Shown piece by piece: positions 28,920-38,397 of a stretch of 64,000 bases of DNA. Position numbers and translations under genes: made by a program. The notes under the pieces were generated by a model that was given only the letters and a program-made list of their open reading frames with translations, did no database searches and had not been told where the DNA came from. The stretch spans positions 2,294,001-2,358,000 of the forward strand of contig NZ_CP036261.1 in the NCBI RefSeq assembly GCF_007741475.1, written 5' to 3'. Numbering within the stretch: position 1 is the first letter of the stretch; every line of letters begins with the position of its first letter. This stretch comes from Rosistilla ulvae. GTDB lineage: Bacteria; Planctomycetota; Planctomycetia; Pirellulales; Pirellulaceae.

Positions 28920-29968
28920 AGATCGTAGCTCAAGACGTTGTCGGCGATTGAATCTTCAGATATGACTGCGCCCGGAAGTGCTTCGCTAACCTGGCGATTG
29001 AACGGATCGATGTAGGGATACGAGCTTCCCGATACGGGGCGAGGCTTCCCGTCAGTGTCGCTAACGGGCCACATCATTTGGGCATAAGGGGTTGTCGGGA
29101 ACTGTGTAGTAACCACCCCAAGTTCACCGTCAAGCCCAGGCGACATAACAAGAGGCCGAAGGCTGAATGAAGGGGAAATGCCACTGGCTGGTCCATAGCC
29201 CCAATCGGAGTTCAATAAATCAAACTCATCTTCGCCAGCTTTTGTTACAACCGATGAAGGCGAGCCAGCGGGCCAACGCACCCAAGATATGGGGTTGCCC
29301 CAAGGATCGACAATCTCCGGCATGTTATCGTCATCAAGGTCGGTAACATTTGCCGGGCTGATCAGATCTAACGCAGAAACACCGTTCAACGTTGTAGTAC
29401 TCAGAATTAAATACAAGCATTCAGAACTCTCGTGTTCGGCAGTCCAGTCGTCAAAATCTGATGGCAAACGCCTGATATAGTTTGCGAATTTACTTGGTGT
29501 TGTCCACGCAATTGACGTTGCAATCGCTCCTAATGCAGCCCCCGCTGAATCGGTGCGATTGACGATAGCGCGAATGTTCATCGGCCCCATTGCAACGGGG
29601 GTGCTGGGAACGTAATTAACCAAATCAGAACGTCGGTCTGGCATTTCCATTCGCATCAAATCACGCATCATCATCATGCGGACCCGCGATACTTCGACGG
29701 GAGGCACTGTCATTTCAACCGTAGTTGAACTCTGCGGTAACTGAACCGGAAGTTTGCGTGTTTTGTATTCCTCCATTTTGTACTGAAGGATTTCATCGAT
29801 CCGCTGAACCAGCGATCTGGTACGTGCCAACCGCGCGTCTTGCTGGGCGGAATTTAAGGCAACGGTAACCATTACCGCAAGGATCGAAACCAACGCCATG
29901 GCAACCAACAATTCGACGAGCGTGAAGCCCTGACGCATCAACCGGTTTTTGACGGATGGACTATTCAA
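28916..29968 (-). CDS. Prepilin/PulG-like protein with TTG start
   Basis: This protein of about 350 residues has a prepilin signal, RQGFTLVELLVAMALVSILA, with Glu at +5, followed by a charged helix and a periplasmic domain of roughly 300 residues. The preferred start is TTG 29968-29966, because TGGAGG lies 6 nt upstream and the codon overlaps the stop of the preceding gene. ATG 29938 would leave a leader of only four residues. Both its start and its stop overlap neighbouring genes, so it sits in a tightly coupled pilin cassette. I cannot say whether it or the preceding gene is the major subunit. Confidence 0.85.
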   Translation of the reverse strand: MNSPSVKNRLMRQGFTLVELLVAMALVSILAVMVTVALNSAQQDARLARTRSLVQRIDEILQYKMEEYKTRKLPVQLPQSSTTVEMTVPPVEVSRVRMMMMRDLMRMEMPDRRSDLVNYVPSTPVAMGPMNIRAIVNRTDSAGAALGAIATSIAWTTPSKFANYIRRLPSDFDDWTAEHESSECLYLILSTTTLNGVSALDLISPANVTDLDDDNMPEIVDPWGNPISWVRWPAGSPSSVVTKAGEDEFDLLNSDWGYGPASGISPSFSLRPLVMSPGLDGELGVVTTQFPTTPYAQMMWPVSDTDGKPRPVSGSSYPYIDPFNRQVSEALPGAVISEDSIADNVLSYDL

Positions 29969-31079
29969 CGTCTGCCTCCAGTGTTCGCGTCGAGAAATTC
30001 GTAATGTTGTCGGCAACCGCGTTGTCAGACGAGGCTTGGAAGTTTGAAACCGAGGAAATTAGCGTCGCGGTCGGCCCATCAGCATCGGGATCGGCGACCA
30101 TCGCCTCGCCGGTTCCCGCGATAAAATAGACTGGGTAACCGGACTGCGTATGCACTGATCCGAATTGATCATCCCGTCCGGCTGCAATCACCTGGAAAGA
30201 TTTGGGATTGGCGAAATCCCAAGCTTTGGAAGCCGCTGCGGCTGTGCCATACGTCGAGCCTGATGCGGGTTGCCCGTTCTTGATTTTCAGTGGTCGGACG
30301 TAGCCAACGACCGACGCAGCGGTAGTATTGGGGAACGAGTTGAATTGGCCCACATCGGGAAGCCATCCGTAAGTCCTGGAATCGAAGTAAACGTAGGGGG
30401 CAACCTTGTTGGGGGGCGAGTAGACAGGGAAAATGTCTCCATCGTCGCTGGAAATTGTTTTGCTCGTTGGAGTTGGTTTTGTGGAGCTAGCTGGGTCCCA
30501 TGGAGTGATCGACAGTTGTGTGATGTCGAAATCAAACAGTGAATTGGTGCGAGCGGTGTTGTATTGGTAATCGCCTGCGACGGTAGTGGGCGAACCCGTG
30601 CCAACGAAGTCGAACGGACCACCATCTCCCGTAAGCGGATTTTGGGGGTTACTGCTGTATCCTCCTAGCACAAAAACGAGTGCTTCCGCACGGCTTATGT
30701 TGTGAGCTGAAAAAGTCCCGCCCTGAAGCAGCATGTTGTCTAATAACTGCAGTTCCCTAACGTCGATTTGAGGAAAGATTGTCCTGAAGTGACGGATGAC
30801 CAGGTCTTTATCTGAGCAGTCTGGTGGATACTCACCGTATTTGTCACGGTATGCTTCGATTGCTAAAGCGATACCATCGGCTTCGCTTTTCATCGCCGCC
30901 TCCCTGGCATTCCCCATCACCGTCATTACCGCAGGCGTGAGAAGCCCCATCAATAGAGCAATGATGGTCACGACGATCAAAATTTCGATCAACGTGAAGG
31001 CTGCTCGGGGGTTTTTGGTTCTGGAGCGGAGGGGCTGGGACATCTGCTTTACCTGTGCCTGTGCCTGTTGCGTTTGCAT
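29961..31079 (-). CDS. GspG/PilE-like prepilin-type protein
   Basis: This 372-residue protein has a 27-residue Gln/Arg-rich leader and a prepilin helix RAAFTLIEILIVVTIIALLM; the residue before Phe is Ala rather than Gly, which is tolerated in some prepilins but worth noting. The region after the helix, AIEAYRDKYGEYPPDCS, is the hallmark of GspG-type major pseudopilins (alternating helix then KYGxYP). The start is ATG 31079 (a GTG at 31082 is adjacent), with GAGGA upstream. It heads the pseudopilin half of the locus, 413 bp after the platform gene, behind a hairpin-rich spacer. Confidence 0.88.
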   Translation of the reverse strand: MQTQQAQAQVKQMSQPLRSRTKNPRAAFTLIEILIVVTIIALLMGLLTPAVMTVMGNAREAAMKSEADGIALAIEAYRDKYGEYPPDCSDKDLVIRHFRTIFPQIDVRELQLLDNMLLQGGTFSAHNISRAEALVFVLGGYSSNPQNPLTGDGGPFDFVGTGSPTTVAGDYQYNTARTNSLFDFDITQLSITPWDPASSTKPTPTSKTISSDDGDIFPVYSPPNKVAPYVYFDSRTYGWLPDVGQFNSFPNTTAASVVGYVRPLKIKNGQPASGSTYGTAAAASKAWDFANPKSFQVIAAGRDDQFGSVHTQSGYPVYFIAGTGEAMVADPDADGPTATLISSVSNFQASSDNAVADNITNFSTRTLEADVE

Positions 31080-31292
31080 CACTGTTTTTCCTCGTTCGGC
31101 CTCGGGTACGGTCCGTCACTTCCAAGCAGCGGGGGTGGCCATCGATTAGAGCCGCTGCTGGTCTCCAAGCTTCTTGGTGGAGCTGTTTTTTCAAACCACT
31201 CCCCCGTCCGCTCTAACCACTCTCGTTTCTGACTTGTTCCTTCGCGACCGCCCGCGGCGACCGATGTTCCTTCTGCCGCAGCGTCACCACGC

Positions 31293-31433
31293 CCTCGCGA
31301 TCATGCGAGGTGGCAACACGGGCGGTTGACGCGACCGACGGTGTCGGTCGGCGATCTTGTTTTGTTTTCGATTTCGTTTTATTGGGTGGCGATCGATCGG
31401 AGTCGATCGGCCACCGTCATTTTCAATGACGGT
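31293..31433. promoter_or_regulatory. Three hairpins in the spacer between platform and pseudopilin genes
   Basis: The 413-bp gap (31080-31492) contains no gene but three perfect inverted repeats. They are CCTCGC/GCGAGG (31293-31310, 6-nt loop), CGACCGAC/GTCGGTCG (31332-31350, 3-nt loop) and ACCGTCATT/AATGACGGT (31413-31433, 3-nt loop). Transcription of the locus crosses them in the minus direction. They could attenuate or stabilise the transcript and set a different level for pilins than for the ATPases. None has a convincing T tract on the minus strand. Confidence 0.5.
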
Positions 31434-31492
31434 CTTTTCCACCGGCCGTCGCATCTTTTATGCGGGGCCGATGGTTGGCGTCTTTGCGTTTG

Positions 31493-32932
31493 TTATCCCA
31501 GGCTGCTGATCAGCGAGACGAGGGGCATGAAGAGGCTGACGACGATGAAGCCGACGACTAGACCGAGGAATACGATCAGCAACGGTTCCATCAGAGCCAT
31601 CATGCCGTCAGTCATTACGCGTACTTCTTCGTCGTATGTGTCGGCAACTTTGTAGAGCATCGTGTCCAGCTCGCCCGTCTCTTCGCCGACGTCGATCATG
31701 TTGACGACCAGGTCGTCGACCACGCGCTCTTTCATCTTCATCAGGTACCACAAGACGGCGAAGGTGCATCCGCCGGCGGTGCCGCCAAAGGCGATGCTGC
31801 GCAGCGTCTGGACCATCTCGGGGTTTTCACCCAGTTTTGTGTAGTTCGCTGTCAGGGCGACCGACATCAACATGATCCCTGGAAACGCTCCCAAAAACGC
31901 CCAGAAGAAGGCGGCCATCGGGTGGAAGCCGGGGGTACTGTTTTCGGCTAGCGGTTTGCTGATCACTTCACCCTGCCGAATCGACTCGGTCACCTTGCCA
32001 AACAGCCGCTCGAACATCGCATTGCCCGACGTTTCGCGGGTGATGTTCAGCGCTTCCAAGATCGGCACACCGCTGGAGACCAACGTACCGAGGGTTCGGG
32101 TGGTTCGGGCGAGGATGTTCTTTTCCAGCAAACCGCCGAAGATCGGCGCTTTGATGATGAACATGTCAAAGCCCATCCGCCCCTGTTTAAATTTGCGTAT
32201 CAATTTCACGATGATAAACATACAGACCGGGATCACGACGATCAGGAACCCGTACCGCACGATATAGTTGGACAGGGCGATCAGCAGCAGCGTCGGCGCC
32301 GGCAGTTCCAGATCGAACTCTTCAAACATCTGTTCGAACGTCGGAACGATCTTGATCATGATAAAGGTCACGATCGCACAGGCGACGAAGACGACGACGC
32401 AGGGATAGATCAACGCACCTTTGACTTTCCGTTTGAGCGATTCAGCCCGCTCCATAAAGTCGGCCAACCGCTGCAGGATCGTCTCCAACGCACCACCCGC
32501 CTCGCCCGCCTTGATCATGTTGACGTACAAGCGATTGAAGACCTTGGGGCTCTTGGCCATCGATTCGCTCATCGTCGAACCGCTCTCGATCTCTTCGCAG
32601 GTATCGAGTAGGGCGTTTTTCAACTTGCCCGGCTTCTGATTTCCTTCGAGGATCTTCAAGCTGCGGAGGATCGGCAGACCGGAGTCTTGCAGGATCGACA
32701 GCTGGCGAGTGAACATCGCGATATGTTTTGTCTTGGCACCACCGAACCCGCCGCCTCCACGGCGCTTCTTTTGGGCCGCCGCTTTGGCCGCTTGCTTTTT
32801 GACGGAGATCTTCGTGACGAAGTATCCCATCTGCCGAATAGTGGTTTGCGCCTCTTCTTCGTTCTGCGCATCGATCTCGTCCCGGATTTCTTGTCCGGTC
32901 GCGTCCATCGCTTCAAATAGATAGATAGGCAT
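31493..32932 (-). CDS. pilC: PilC/GspF inner-membrane platform protein
   Basis: This 479-residue protein has two GspF domains. The N-terminus reads MPIYLFEAMDATGQEI and is followed by a basic Lys/Arg/Gly linker at about residues 48-68. The first domain contains FTRQLSILQDSGLPILRSL and MIKAGEAGGALE, and the second repeats the pattern with TLGTLVSSGVPILEAL and MIDVGEETGELD. Three or four membrane helices are visible (IYPCVVVFVACAIVTFIMIK and the C-terminal LLIVFLGLVVGFIVVSLF). It anchors the assembly ATPases and pilin insertion in the inner membrane. It lies 104 bp after the GspE/PilB gene. Confidence 0.93.
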   Translation of the reverse strand: MPIYLFEAMDATGQEIRDEIDAQNEEEAQTTIRQMGYFVTKISVKKQAAKAAAQKKRRGGGGFGGAKTKHIAMFTRQLSILQDSGLPILRSLKILEGNQKPGKLKNALLDTCEEIESGSTMSESMAKSPKVFNRLYVNMIKAGEAGGALETILQRLADFMERAESLKRKVKGALIYPCVVVFVACAIVTFIMIKIVPTFEQMFEEFDLELPAPTLLLIALSNYIVRYGFLIVVIPVCMFIIVKLIRKFKQGRMGFDMFIIKAPIFGGLLEKNILARTTRTLGTLVSSGVPILEALNITRETSGNAMFERLFGKVTESIRQGEVISKPLAENSTPGFHPMAAFFWAFLGAFPGIMLMSVALTANYTKLGENPEMVQTLRSIAFGGTAGGCTFAVLWYLMKMKERVVDDLVVNMIDVGEETGELDTMLYKVADTYDEEVRVMTDGMMALMEPLLIVFLGLVVGFIVVSLFMPLVSLISSLG

Positions 32933-33036
32933 GGCGGAGGTCTACACTTTGAAGGGAAAAGTCAATTGTTGGAATGTATTAACGTTGTTTTATGAGCTTG
33001 CAGCCGGGGGGGCTGGTGCCCGCGATCGATCGGATG

Positions 33037-34749
33037 TTAGTGGTCGACGGTTTCGCGAACGACCTCTTCGAGCGACGTGATGCCTTTGTAGGCCAGTCCC
33101 ATACCGAAGGCACGCAGCGTGACCATGCCGTTGGATTCGGCGACGTCGCGGATTTCGTCGGTCGATGCGTTGGCCATCACCATCTCGCGGATCGTGTCGT
33201 TCATGATCATCAATTCAAACAGCCCCACGCGCCCCTTGTATCCGGTGTTGTTGCATTTGTCGCATCCGCCGCCGCGGTAGAACTTCTGCTCGGCGACATC
33301 TTGAGCCGACATGCCGATCTCGGCTAACAGATCGATCGACGCCGGCGCCTCTTCGCGGCAATTGGTGCAGATTCGGCGAACCAACCGCTGGGCCAAGATC
33401 GCCTCGACCGTGGCGGTCAACAGGAAGGTCGGCACGCCCATGTCTTTCATACGGGTGATCGTGCTGGGGGAATCGTTTGTGTGCAGGGTGCTGAAGACCA
33501 AGTGACCGGTCAGTGCGGCTTGGACGGCGATCTCCGCCGTCTCCAGATCGCGGATCTCACCGACCAGGATCCGGTCGGGATCCTGTCGCAGGATCGCTCG
33601 CAGACAACTGGCAAACGTGACACCCGATCCGACGTCGATCGGGATCTGGATGATCCCATCGATGTCGTATTCGACGGGGTCTTCGGTGGTGATACATTTT
33701 TCGTCGATCGTGTTCAGTTCGGTCAGGGCCGAATAGAGTGTCGTCGTTTTGCCGCTGCCCGTCGGTCCGGTGACCAGGATGATGCCGTTTGGTTTTTCGA
33801 TCGCTTTGCGGAACGGCACCATCACGGTTTCGTCCATGCCGACATTGTCGAGACTGAGCGAGACGACCGAGCGGTCCAGGATCCGCATTACCGTCGATTC
33901 GCCAAACATCGTTGGCATCACGCTGACGCGGAGATCGACCGGGTGGCCACCGACCATCAATTCGATCCGGCCGTCCTGCGGCATCCGGCGTTCGGCGATG
34001 TCCAGGTTCGCCATGACCTTGATTCGCGTGGTGATCGCAAAGGCCAGGTGGCGCGGCGGCGGAACCATTTCGTACAACACGCCTTCGGCTTTGATCCGGA
34101 TCCGGAATTCATCCTCGAACGGTTCGAAGTGGATATCGCTGGCGTGGTCCTTGATCGCCAGCAACAGGACCATGTTCAACAGCTTGCGGACCGGCGCCGA
34201 ATCGGCAAGCGCCTCGGCATCGGTGATGTTAAATTTGTCCGACTCCAGCGCCGAGATCGCCGCTTTGAGGTCGTCGTCCTCTTCCAGCGAGGCGATCACT
34301 TTTTCGACGCTCTCCGATTCGCTGTCGAAGTACCGCGTCATCGCGGACATGATGTCTCGTTCGGTCGAGACGGCCATCCGGATGTCGTAACCGAGGAAGG
34401 TCCGCAGTTCGTCTTGGATCGAAAGGTTTTGCGGGTCGCAGGTCGCGACGGTCAGGGTGGAGCCGTCGAATTTGACCGGGATCACGCGATACAGCTGGGC
34501 CATCGTTTCGGTGATCATCGCCAGGACTTCTGGCGGCAGTTCGGTATCCTGCAACTGGACCGTCTGCATGTTCATCTGTTCGGCCAAGCCCTGGGCCACC
34601 TGTTCGTCGGTGACCAGGCCCATATCCTCCGCGATCCGCCCCAACAAAGCGCCCGGCTGTTGTAGTTGTTCCTCGAGGATCACCTCCAGTTGTTCGTCGG
34701 TGATGAAACCGAGGTCGACGAGGATCTGTCCGATTTTTCGTGTTGCCAC
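33037..34749 (-). CDS. pilB: PilB/GspE-type assembly ATPase (first copy)
   Basis: This 570-residue hexameric ATPase powers pilus or pseudopilus extension. An N-terminal GspE_N/MshEN-like region (residues 1-150, KIGQILVDLGFITDEQL) precedes the ATPase core: Walker A GPTGSGKTT near residue 331, the Asp box TTEDPVEYDIDG, Walker B RQDPDRILVGEIRD, and the His box TGHLVFSTLHTND. The tetracysteine zinc site is complete (CTNC near 463 and CDKC near 498). It follows pilT by 54 bp. The other PilB-like ATPase of the locus lies at 36643-38397. Confidence 0.93.
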   Translation of the reverse strand: MATRKIGQILVDLGFITDEQLEVILEEQLQQPGALLGRIAEDMGLVTDEQVAQGLAEQMNMQTVQLQDTELPPEVLAMITETMAQLYRVIPVKFDGSTLTVATCDPQNLSIQDELRTFLGYDIRMAVSTERDIMSAMTRYFDSESESVEKVIASLEEDDDLKAAISALESDKFNITDAEALADSAPVRKLLNMVLLLAIKDHASDIHFEPFEDEFRIRIKAEGVLYEMVPPPRHLAFAITTRIKVMANLDIAERRMPQDGRIELMVGGHPVDLRVSVMPTMFGESTVMRILDRSVVSLSLDNVGMDETVMVPFRKAIEKPNGIILVTGPTGSGKTTTLYSALTELNTIDEKCITTEDPVEYDIDGIIQIPIDVGSGVTFASCLRAILRQDPDRILVGEIRDLETAEIAVQAALTGHLVFSTLHTNDSPSTITRMKDMGVPTFLLTATVEAILAQRLVRRICTNCREEAPASIDLLAEIGMSAQDVAEQKFYRGGGCDKCNNTGYKGRVGLFELMIMNDTIREMVMANASTDEIRDVAESNGMVTLRAFGMGLAYKGITSLEEVVRETVDH

Positions 34750-34803
34750 AGGTCAAGGCTTGTCGTTGGAGGAATGGAAAAGGAACGTTGGGTTGTCCGC
34801 GAT

Positions 34804-35907
34804 TTAATCTTCGTTTGATTCGCCGTCGTCGCCACTTTCGCGGCGAGCTTCGACGATCCGTTTGGCCAAGTCGTCGGGGCGATGCGCTTTGCCCAACACG
34901 TCTTCGACCGAGACCAGGCCGCCGGCCCAGAGGTTGTAGAGCGCGTCGTCCATCAATTGCATGCCGAACTTGGCTCCGGTCTGGATCGCCGAATTGATCC
35001 GGAACGTTTTGTTCTCGCGGATCAGGTTGGCGATGCCTGGGGTGACGATCAATGTTTCGTAAGCGGCACAACGCCCGCCGCCGATTTTGGGTAGCAGGGT
35101 TTGGGCGACCACACCGATCAGCGACGACGCCAATTGGGTGCGGACCTGGTCCTGCAAGTTGCCGGGGAAAGCGTCGATGATCCGGTTGACCGTTCCCTGG
35201 GCGCTATTGGTGTGCAGCGTGCCGAAGACGATGTGACCGGTTTCGGCGGCGCTGATCGCCGCTTCGATCGTCTCCAGATCGCGGAGCTCGCCGACCAGGA
35301 TCACGTCGGGATCCTGCCGCAACGCGCGGCGAATCGCCTCGGAGAAACTGGGGACGTCGACTCCTACTTCCCGCTGGTTGATCGTGCTTTCGATATGTTC
35401 GTGATAGAACTCGATCGGATCTTCGATCGTGATGATGTGGTGATCGACCGTCTCGTTCAGGTAATTGATCAAACTGGCCAGCGTCGTGCTCTTACCGCTA
35501 CCGGTCGGGCCGGTGACCAGGAACAGACCGCGAGGCCGTTGGACCAATTTGATGATCGCTTCGGAGAGCCCCAGTTGTTCGGGGGTCAGTTTGTCGTTGG
35601 GGATCTGTCGCAGCACCATCGAGATGAAGCCGCGCTGTTTGAAGACCGAGACGCGAAATCGCGCCAGTTCGCCAAAGGCGAAGCCGAAGTCGGTGCTACC
35701 GGTCTCCTGCAGCTCGCGCTGGCAGCGGTCGGGCGTGATGCTTTTCATCAACGCGACGGTATCCTCGGCTTCCAACACCTTGGTCTCCAGTTTCCGCATC
35801 CGGCCGTGGAGCCGGAAGACGGGAGGCTGGTTGACGACGATGTGGATGTCGCTGACGCCTTGTTTTACCGCTGCTTGCAGCAGCTTGTCGATCAGAACGG
35901 TTGCCAT
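34804..35907 (-). CDS. pilT: PilT-type twitching/retraction ATPase
   Basis: This 367-residue ATPase matches PilT in length and lacks the zinc site of PilB. It has Walker A GPTGSGKST near residue 134, TIEDPIEFYHEH, Walker B RQDPDVILVGELRD, the His box TGHIVFGTLHTN, and the C-terminal PilT motif GIANLIRENKTF. It should depolymerise the pilus, which argues that this locus makes a retractable type IV pilus rather than only a type II secretion pseudopilus. The start is ATG 35907. A gap of 735 bp separates it from the second PilB gene upstream. Confidence 0.93.
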   Translation of the reverse strand: MATVLIDKLLQAAVKQGVSDIHIVVNQPPVFRLHGRMRKLETKVLEAEDTVALMKSITPDRCQRELQETGSTDFGFAFGELARFRVSVFKQRGFISMVLRQIPNDKLTPEQLGLSEAIIKLVQRPRGLFLVTGPTGSGKSTTLASLINYLNETVDHHIITIEDPIEFYHEHIESTINQREVGVDVPSFSEAIRRALRQDPDVILVGELRDLETIEAAISAAETGHIVFGTLHTNSAQGTVNRIIDAFPGNLQDQVRTQLASSLIGVVAQTLLPKIGGGRCAAYETLIVTPGIANLIRENKTFRINSAIQTGAKFGMQLMDDALYNLWAGGLVSVEDVLGKAHRPDDLAKRIVEARRESGDDGESNED

Positions 35908-36642
35908 ACCTGGTTAGATCCTCGCGCGGTGGCGAATCGGTTCACGCTTCATGGGTGAACCCTTCAACAATCGATGCCCCCAGCGGGCCTCTCAAAACTT
36001 CATTAATTGCGATTGAACGAATGATGAATGTTGCGGCGTCGTGCGCCCGTCTCTTATTTCAAGTCTGTTTGTCAGGGAATAAATAAGGATGACAAGCAGC
36101 GAAATGAATCAATAAGGTTGTTGGATATCTGTTTGATTAGATGATGAGTAACCCTCTCGGGTGTGAAGGTATTATCCCCAACGACGCCGCGGAGACAATG
36201 AAATTGCGGTTTGCGGCGCAACGGCCGTCCCCGAGCTGTCGTTTCATCCGGCAAAACCACGCAGGCCGGAAAGGCCCTGGGGGGCACAAAACGAGGCGGT
36301 AAAGAGGCGGTGGCAACCGATGCCGGCGGGGCGGGCAAACGGCCGTTTTGGCAGATCCGTCACAACCGGAAATCGGATCGGGGAGAAGTCCCCTAGCGAT
36401 GAAGCAACGGAAGATAAGTTGCCGTTGTTGTCGCGGCGTTTTGTCGCGTCGCCAGCGGTGGGCCAAGCGGGGAGAGTTCCCCGTCGTGGCCGCACGGTTC
36501 CGGCCGAGCGACAAGCATCCGCAGCGGGGCCGCGGCTGGACCGAGCGATCGCCGATCGAGGTCGCGGCCCGCCCAAGTGGCGTGACGCTTCCCCCGCCAG
36601 GAATGCCGTCGCGGCGGAGGGGGAAGCTAGCAAACCAAGCGA
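35908..36642. other. Intergenic stretch between pilT and second pilB, no gene seen
   Basis: The half next to pilT (35908-36180) is AT-rich, with stops in all frames, and may hold promoter or leader sequence for pilT. The half from 36200 to 36640 is GC-rich and open in several frames on both strands, but none has a ribosome site plus a protein-like composition, so I call no gene. A large direct or inverted repeat was not seen. Confidence 0.5.
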
Positions 36643-38397
36643 TTAGAGATCTTCTTTGAGCAATTGTTCGATTGCCAAGTGATCCTGTTCGGTCTTTTTC
36701 GCGACCCGATAGACCTCTTCAAACGTGGTGATCCCTCGCATGATCTTTCGTATACCGTCGGCATACAGCGTGGTCATGCCGTTTTCGATCGCCGCTTTGC
36801 GGATGTCCTGCGAGCTGCGGGCCTGGAACATCATCTCGCGAATCGTGCTGCGGACCAGCATCAGTTCGTAAATACCGATCCGGCCGCGGTATCCGCTGCG
36901 TTGGCAATGGGCGCATCCTTTGCCCTTAGCGAATTCGGCCTTCTTCGCCAATTCGGGCGGAATGCCAGCATCGCGGATCAGGCTCTCCGGTGGCTTGTAA
37001 CGTGTCTTACAACGTGGGCAAATCGTCCGGACCAGCCGCTGAGCGAGGACTGCGATCACGCTGCTTGCCACCAGATAGGATGGTACACCCATGTCCATCA
37101 TTCGTGTCGCGGCACTGGGCGCATCGTTCGTGTGCAGAGTACTGAATACCAAGTGTCCAGTGAGAGAAGCCTGGATTCCCATCGAAGCGGTCTCGTTGTC
37201 GCGCATTTCTCCGACGAGGATGATGTTGGGTGCCTGACGCAACATGGCTCGAATGATCAGGGCGAAATCGAGTCCGATGTTGTGCCGCACCTCGCACTGG
37301 TTGATCCCCTGCAGGTAGTATTCGACAGGGTCCTCCGCGGTGATGATCTTGCGATCGGGGCGGTTCAGGGCGTTCAGCGAGGCGTAGAGTGTGGTGGTCT
37401 TTCCCGACCCTGTCGGGCCGGTGACCAAGATGATGCCGTTGGGGCGTTTGATCAGCGATTGGAAGTTGCGGAAGTCGCGCTCGGCCAGTCCCAGTTGCCG
37501 GATGCCGACCTTAATATTGTCGCGGTCCAACAGTCGCATGACCGCCGATTGGCCGTGGTTGGTCGGGATCAGGCTGACCCGCAAATCGAGTTCTTTGTCC
37601 CCCACGGTGATCTTGATCCGGCCGTCTTGCGGTTTCCGCTTTTCGGCGATGTCGATCTTGGAGAGGATTTTGATGCGGGACATCAGGGCCATCAGCATCC
37701 GGCGGGGGGGGCTGTCCCGCTCCACCAACCGGCCGTCGATCCGGTATCGGATCCGGACTCGGTCCTCGAACGGTTCGACGTGGATATCCGACGCTCGCAA
37801 TTGAACCGCTTCGGCGATCATTAGGTGAACTAATTTTACGACCGGCGGGCTCGCTTCGTCGAAGATCTCGTCGACGTCGCCGCCGGAATCCTCTTCGGTC
37901 TCGGTGAAGTCGATCGCCGTATCGGTGAACTCTTGCAACATCGAGTCGGCCGATTCACCTTCGACCTGACCGTAATAGCGGTTGATCGCTTCTTGGATCG
38001 AGGTTTTGGGAGCCAACGCCGTTTCGACTTTGCGGTTCAGGATAAACCGCAGCTTTTCGATCGTCTCGAGGTCGAACGGGTCGCTGATCAGGACCTTGAG
38101 GACAGTCTCGTCCCCCCCGATCGGCAAGACGTTGTTTTCGCGGGCGACCGATTCGGGGACCAGTTCGATGACGGTCTCGTCGATCCGAATCTCGCTGAGG
38201 TTGACGTATTCGAGCTTATGGAAGTCGGCGAGCGCTTTGGTCGATTCCTCGGGGGTGGCGTAGCCCAGTTTATCGAGCGCTTCGCTGATGTTGATCCCCG
38301 AGTCGCGGGAGATCTGCGCCGCTTCGTTGAGTTGGTCGATACTGACGATGCCCCGCTGGAGCAGTAGATCGGTAAAGTCGCGTTTTGGACCAGCCAT
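36643..38397 (-). CDS. pilB: PilB/GspE-type assembly ATPase (second copy)
   Basis: This 584-residue ATPase has an N-terminal MshEN/GspE_N region (DFTDLLLQRGIVSIDQL), Walker A GPTGSGKTT near residue 327, ITAEDPVEYYLQGINQ, a Walker B region RQAPNIILVGEMRD, the His box TGHLVFSTLHTNDAPSA, and a complete tetracysteine motif (CPRC near 462, CAHC near 497). In Walker B, Ala replaces the Asp found in the neighbouring copy (RQDPD). The start is ATG 38397-38395 with GAGGG upstream; the longer open frame begins in unconserved sequence. It is the promoter-proximal gene of the locus. Two extension ATPases could serve alternative pilin sets or an assembly/secretion split. Confidence 0.93.
   Translation of the reverse strand: MAGPKRDFTDLLLQRGIVSIDQLNEAAQISRDSGINISEALDKLGYATPEESTKALADFHKLEYVNLSEIRIDETVIELVPESVARENNVLPIGGDETVLKVLISDPFDLETIEKLRFILNRKVETALAPKTSIQEAINRYYGQVEGESADSMLQEFTDTAIDFTETEEDSGGDVDEIFDEASPPVVKLVHLMIAEAVQLRASDIHVEPFEDRVRIRYRIDGRLVERDSPPRRMLMALMSRIKILSKIDIAEKRKPQDGRIKITVGDKELDLRVSLIPTNHGQSAVMRLLDRDNIKVGIRQLGLAERDFRNFQSLIKRPNGIILVTGPTGSGKTTTLYASLNALNRPDRKIITAEDPVEYYLQGINQCEVRHNIGLDFALIIRAMLRQAPNIILVGEMRDNETASMGIQASLTGHLVFSTLHTNDAPSAATRMMDMGVPSYLVASSVIAVLAQRLVRTICPRCKTRYKPPESLIRDAGIPPELAKKAEFAKGKGCAHCQRSGYRGRIGIYELMLVRSTIREMMFQARSSQDIRKAAIENGMTTLYADGIRKIMRGITTFEEVYRVAKKTEQDHLAIEQLLKEDL

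Noticed and set aside
33481-34665. 394-codon open frame on the plus strand
   Set aside because: Antisense to the PilB/GspE gene, rich in Asp/Arg/Phe/His, without motifs.
36137-36659. Several overlapping open frames between pilT and the second pilB
   Set aside because: They occupy both strands in the same GC-rich stretch, none has a convincing start, and none resembles a known protein.
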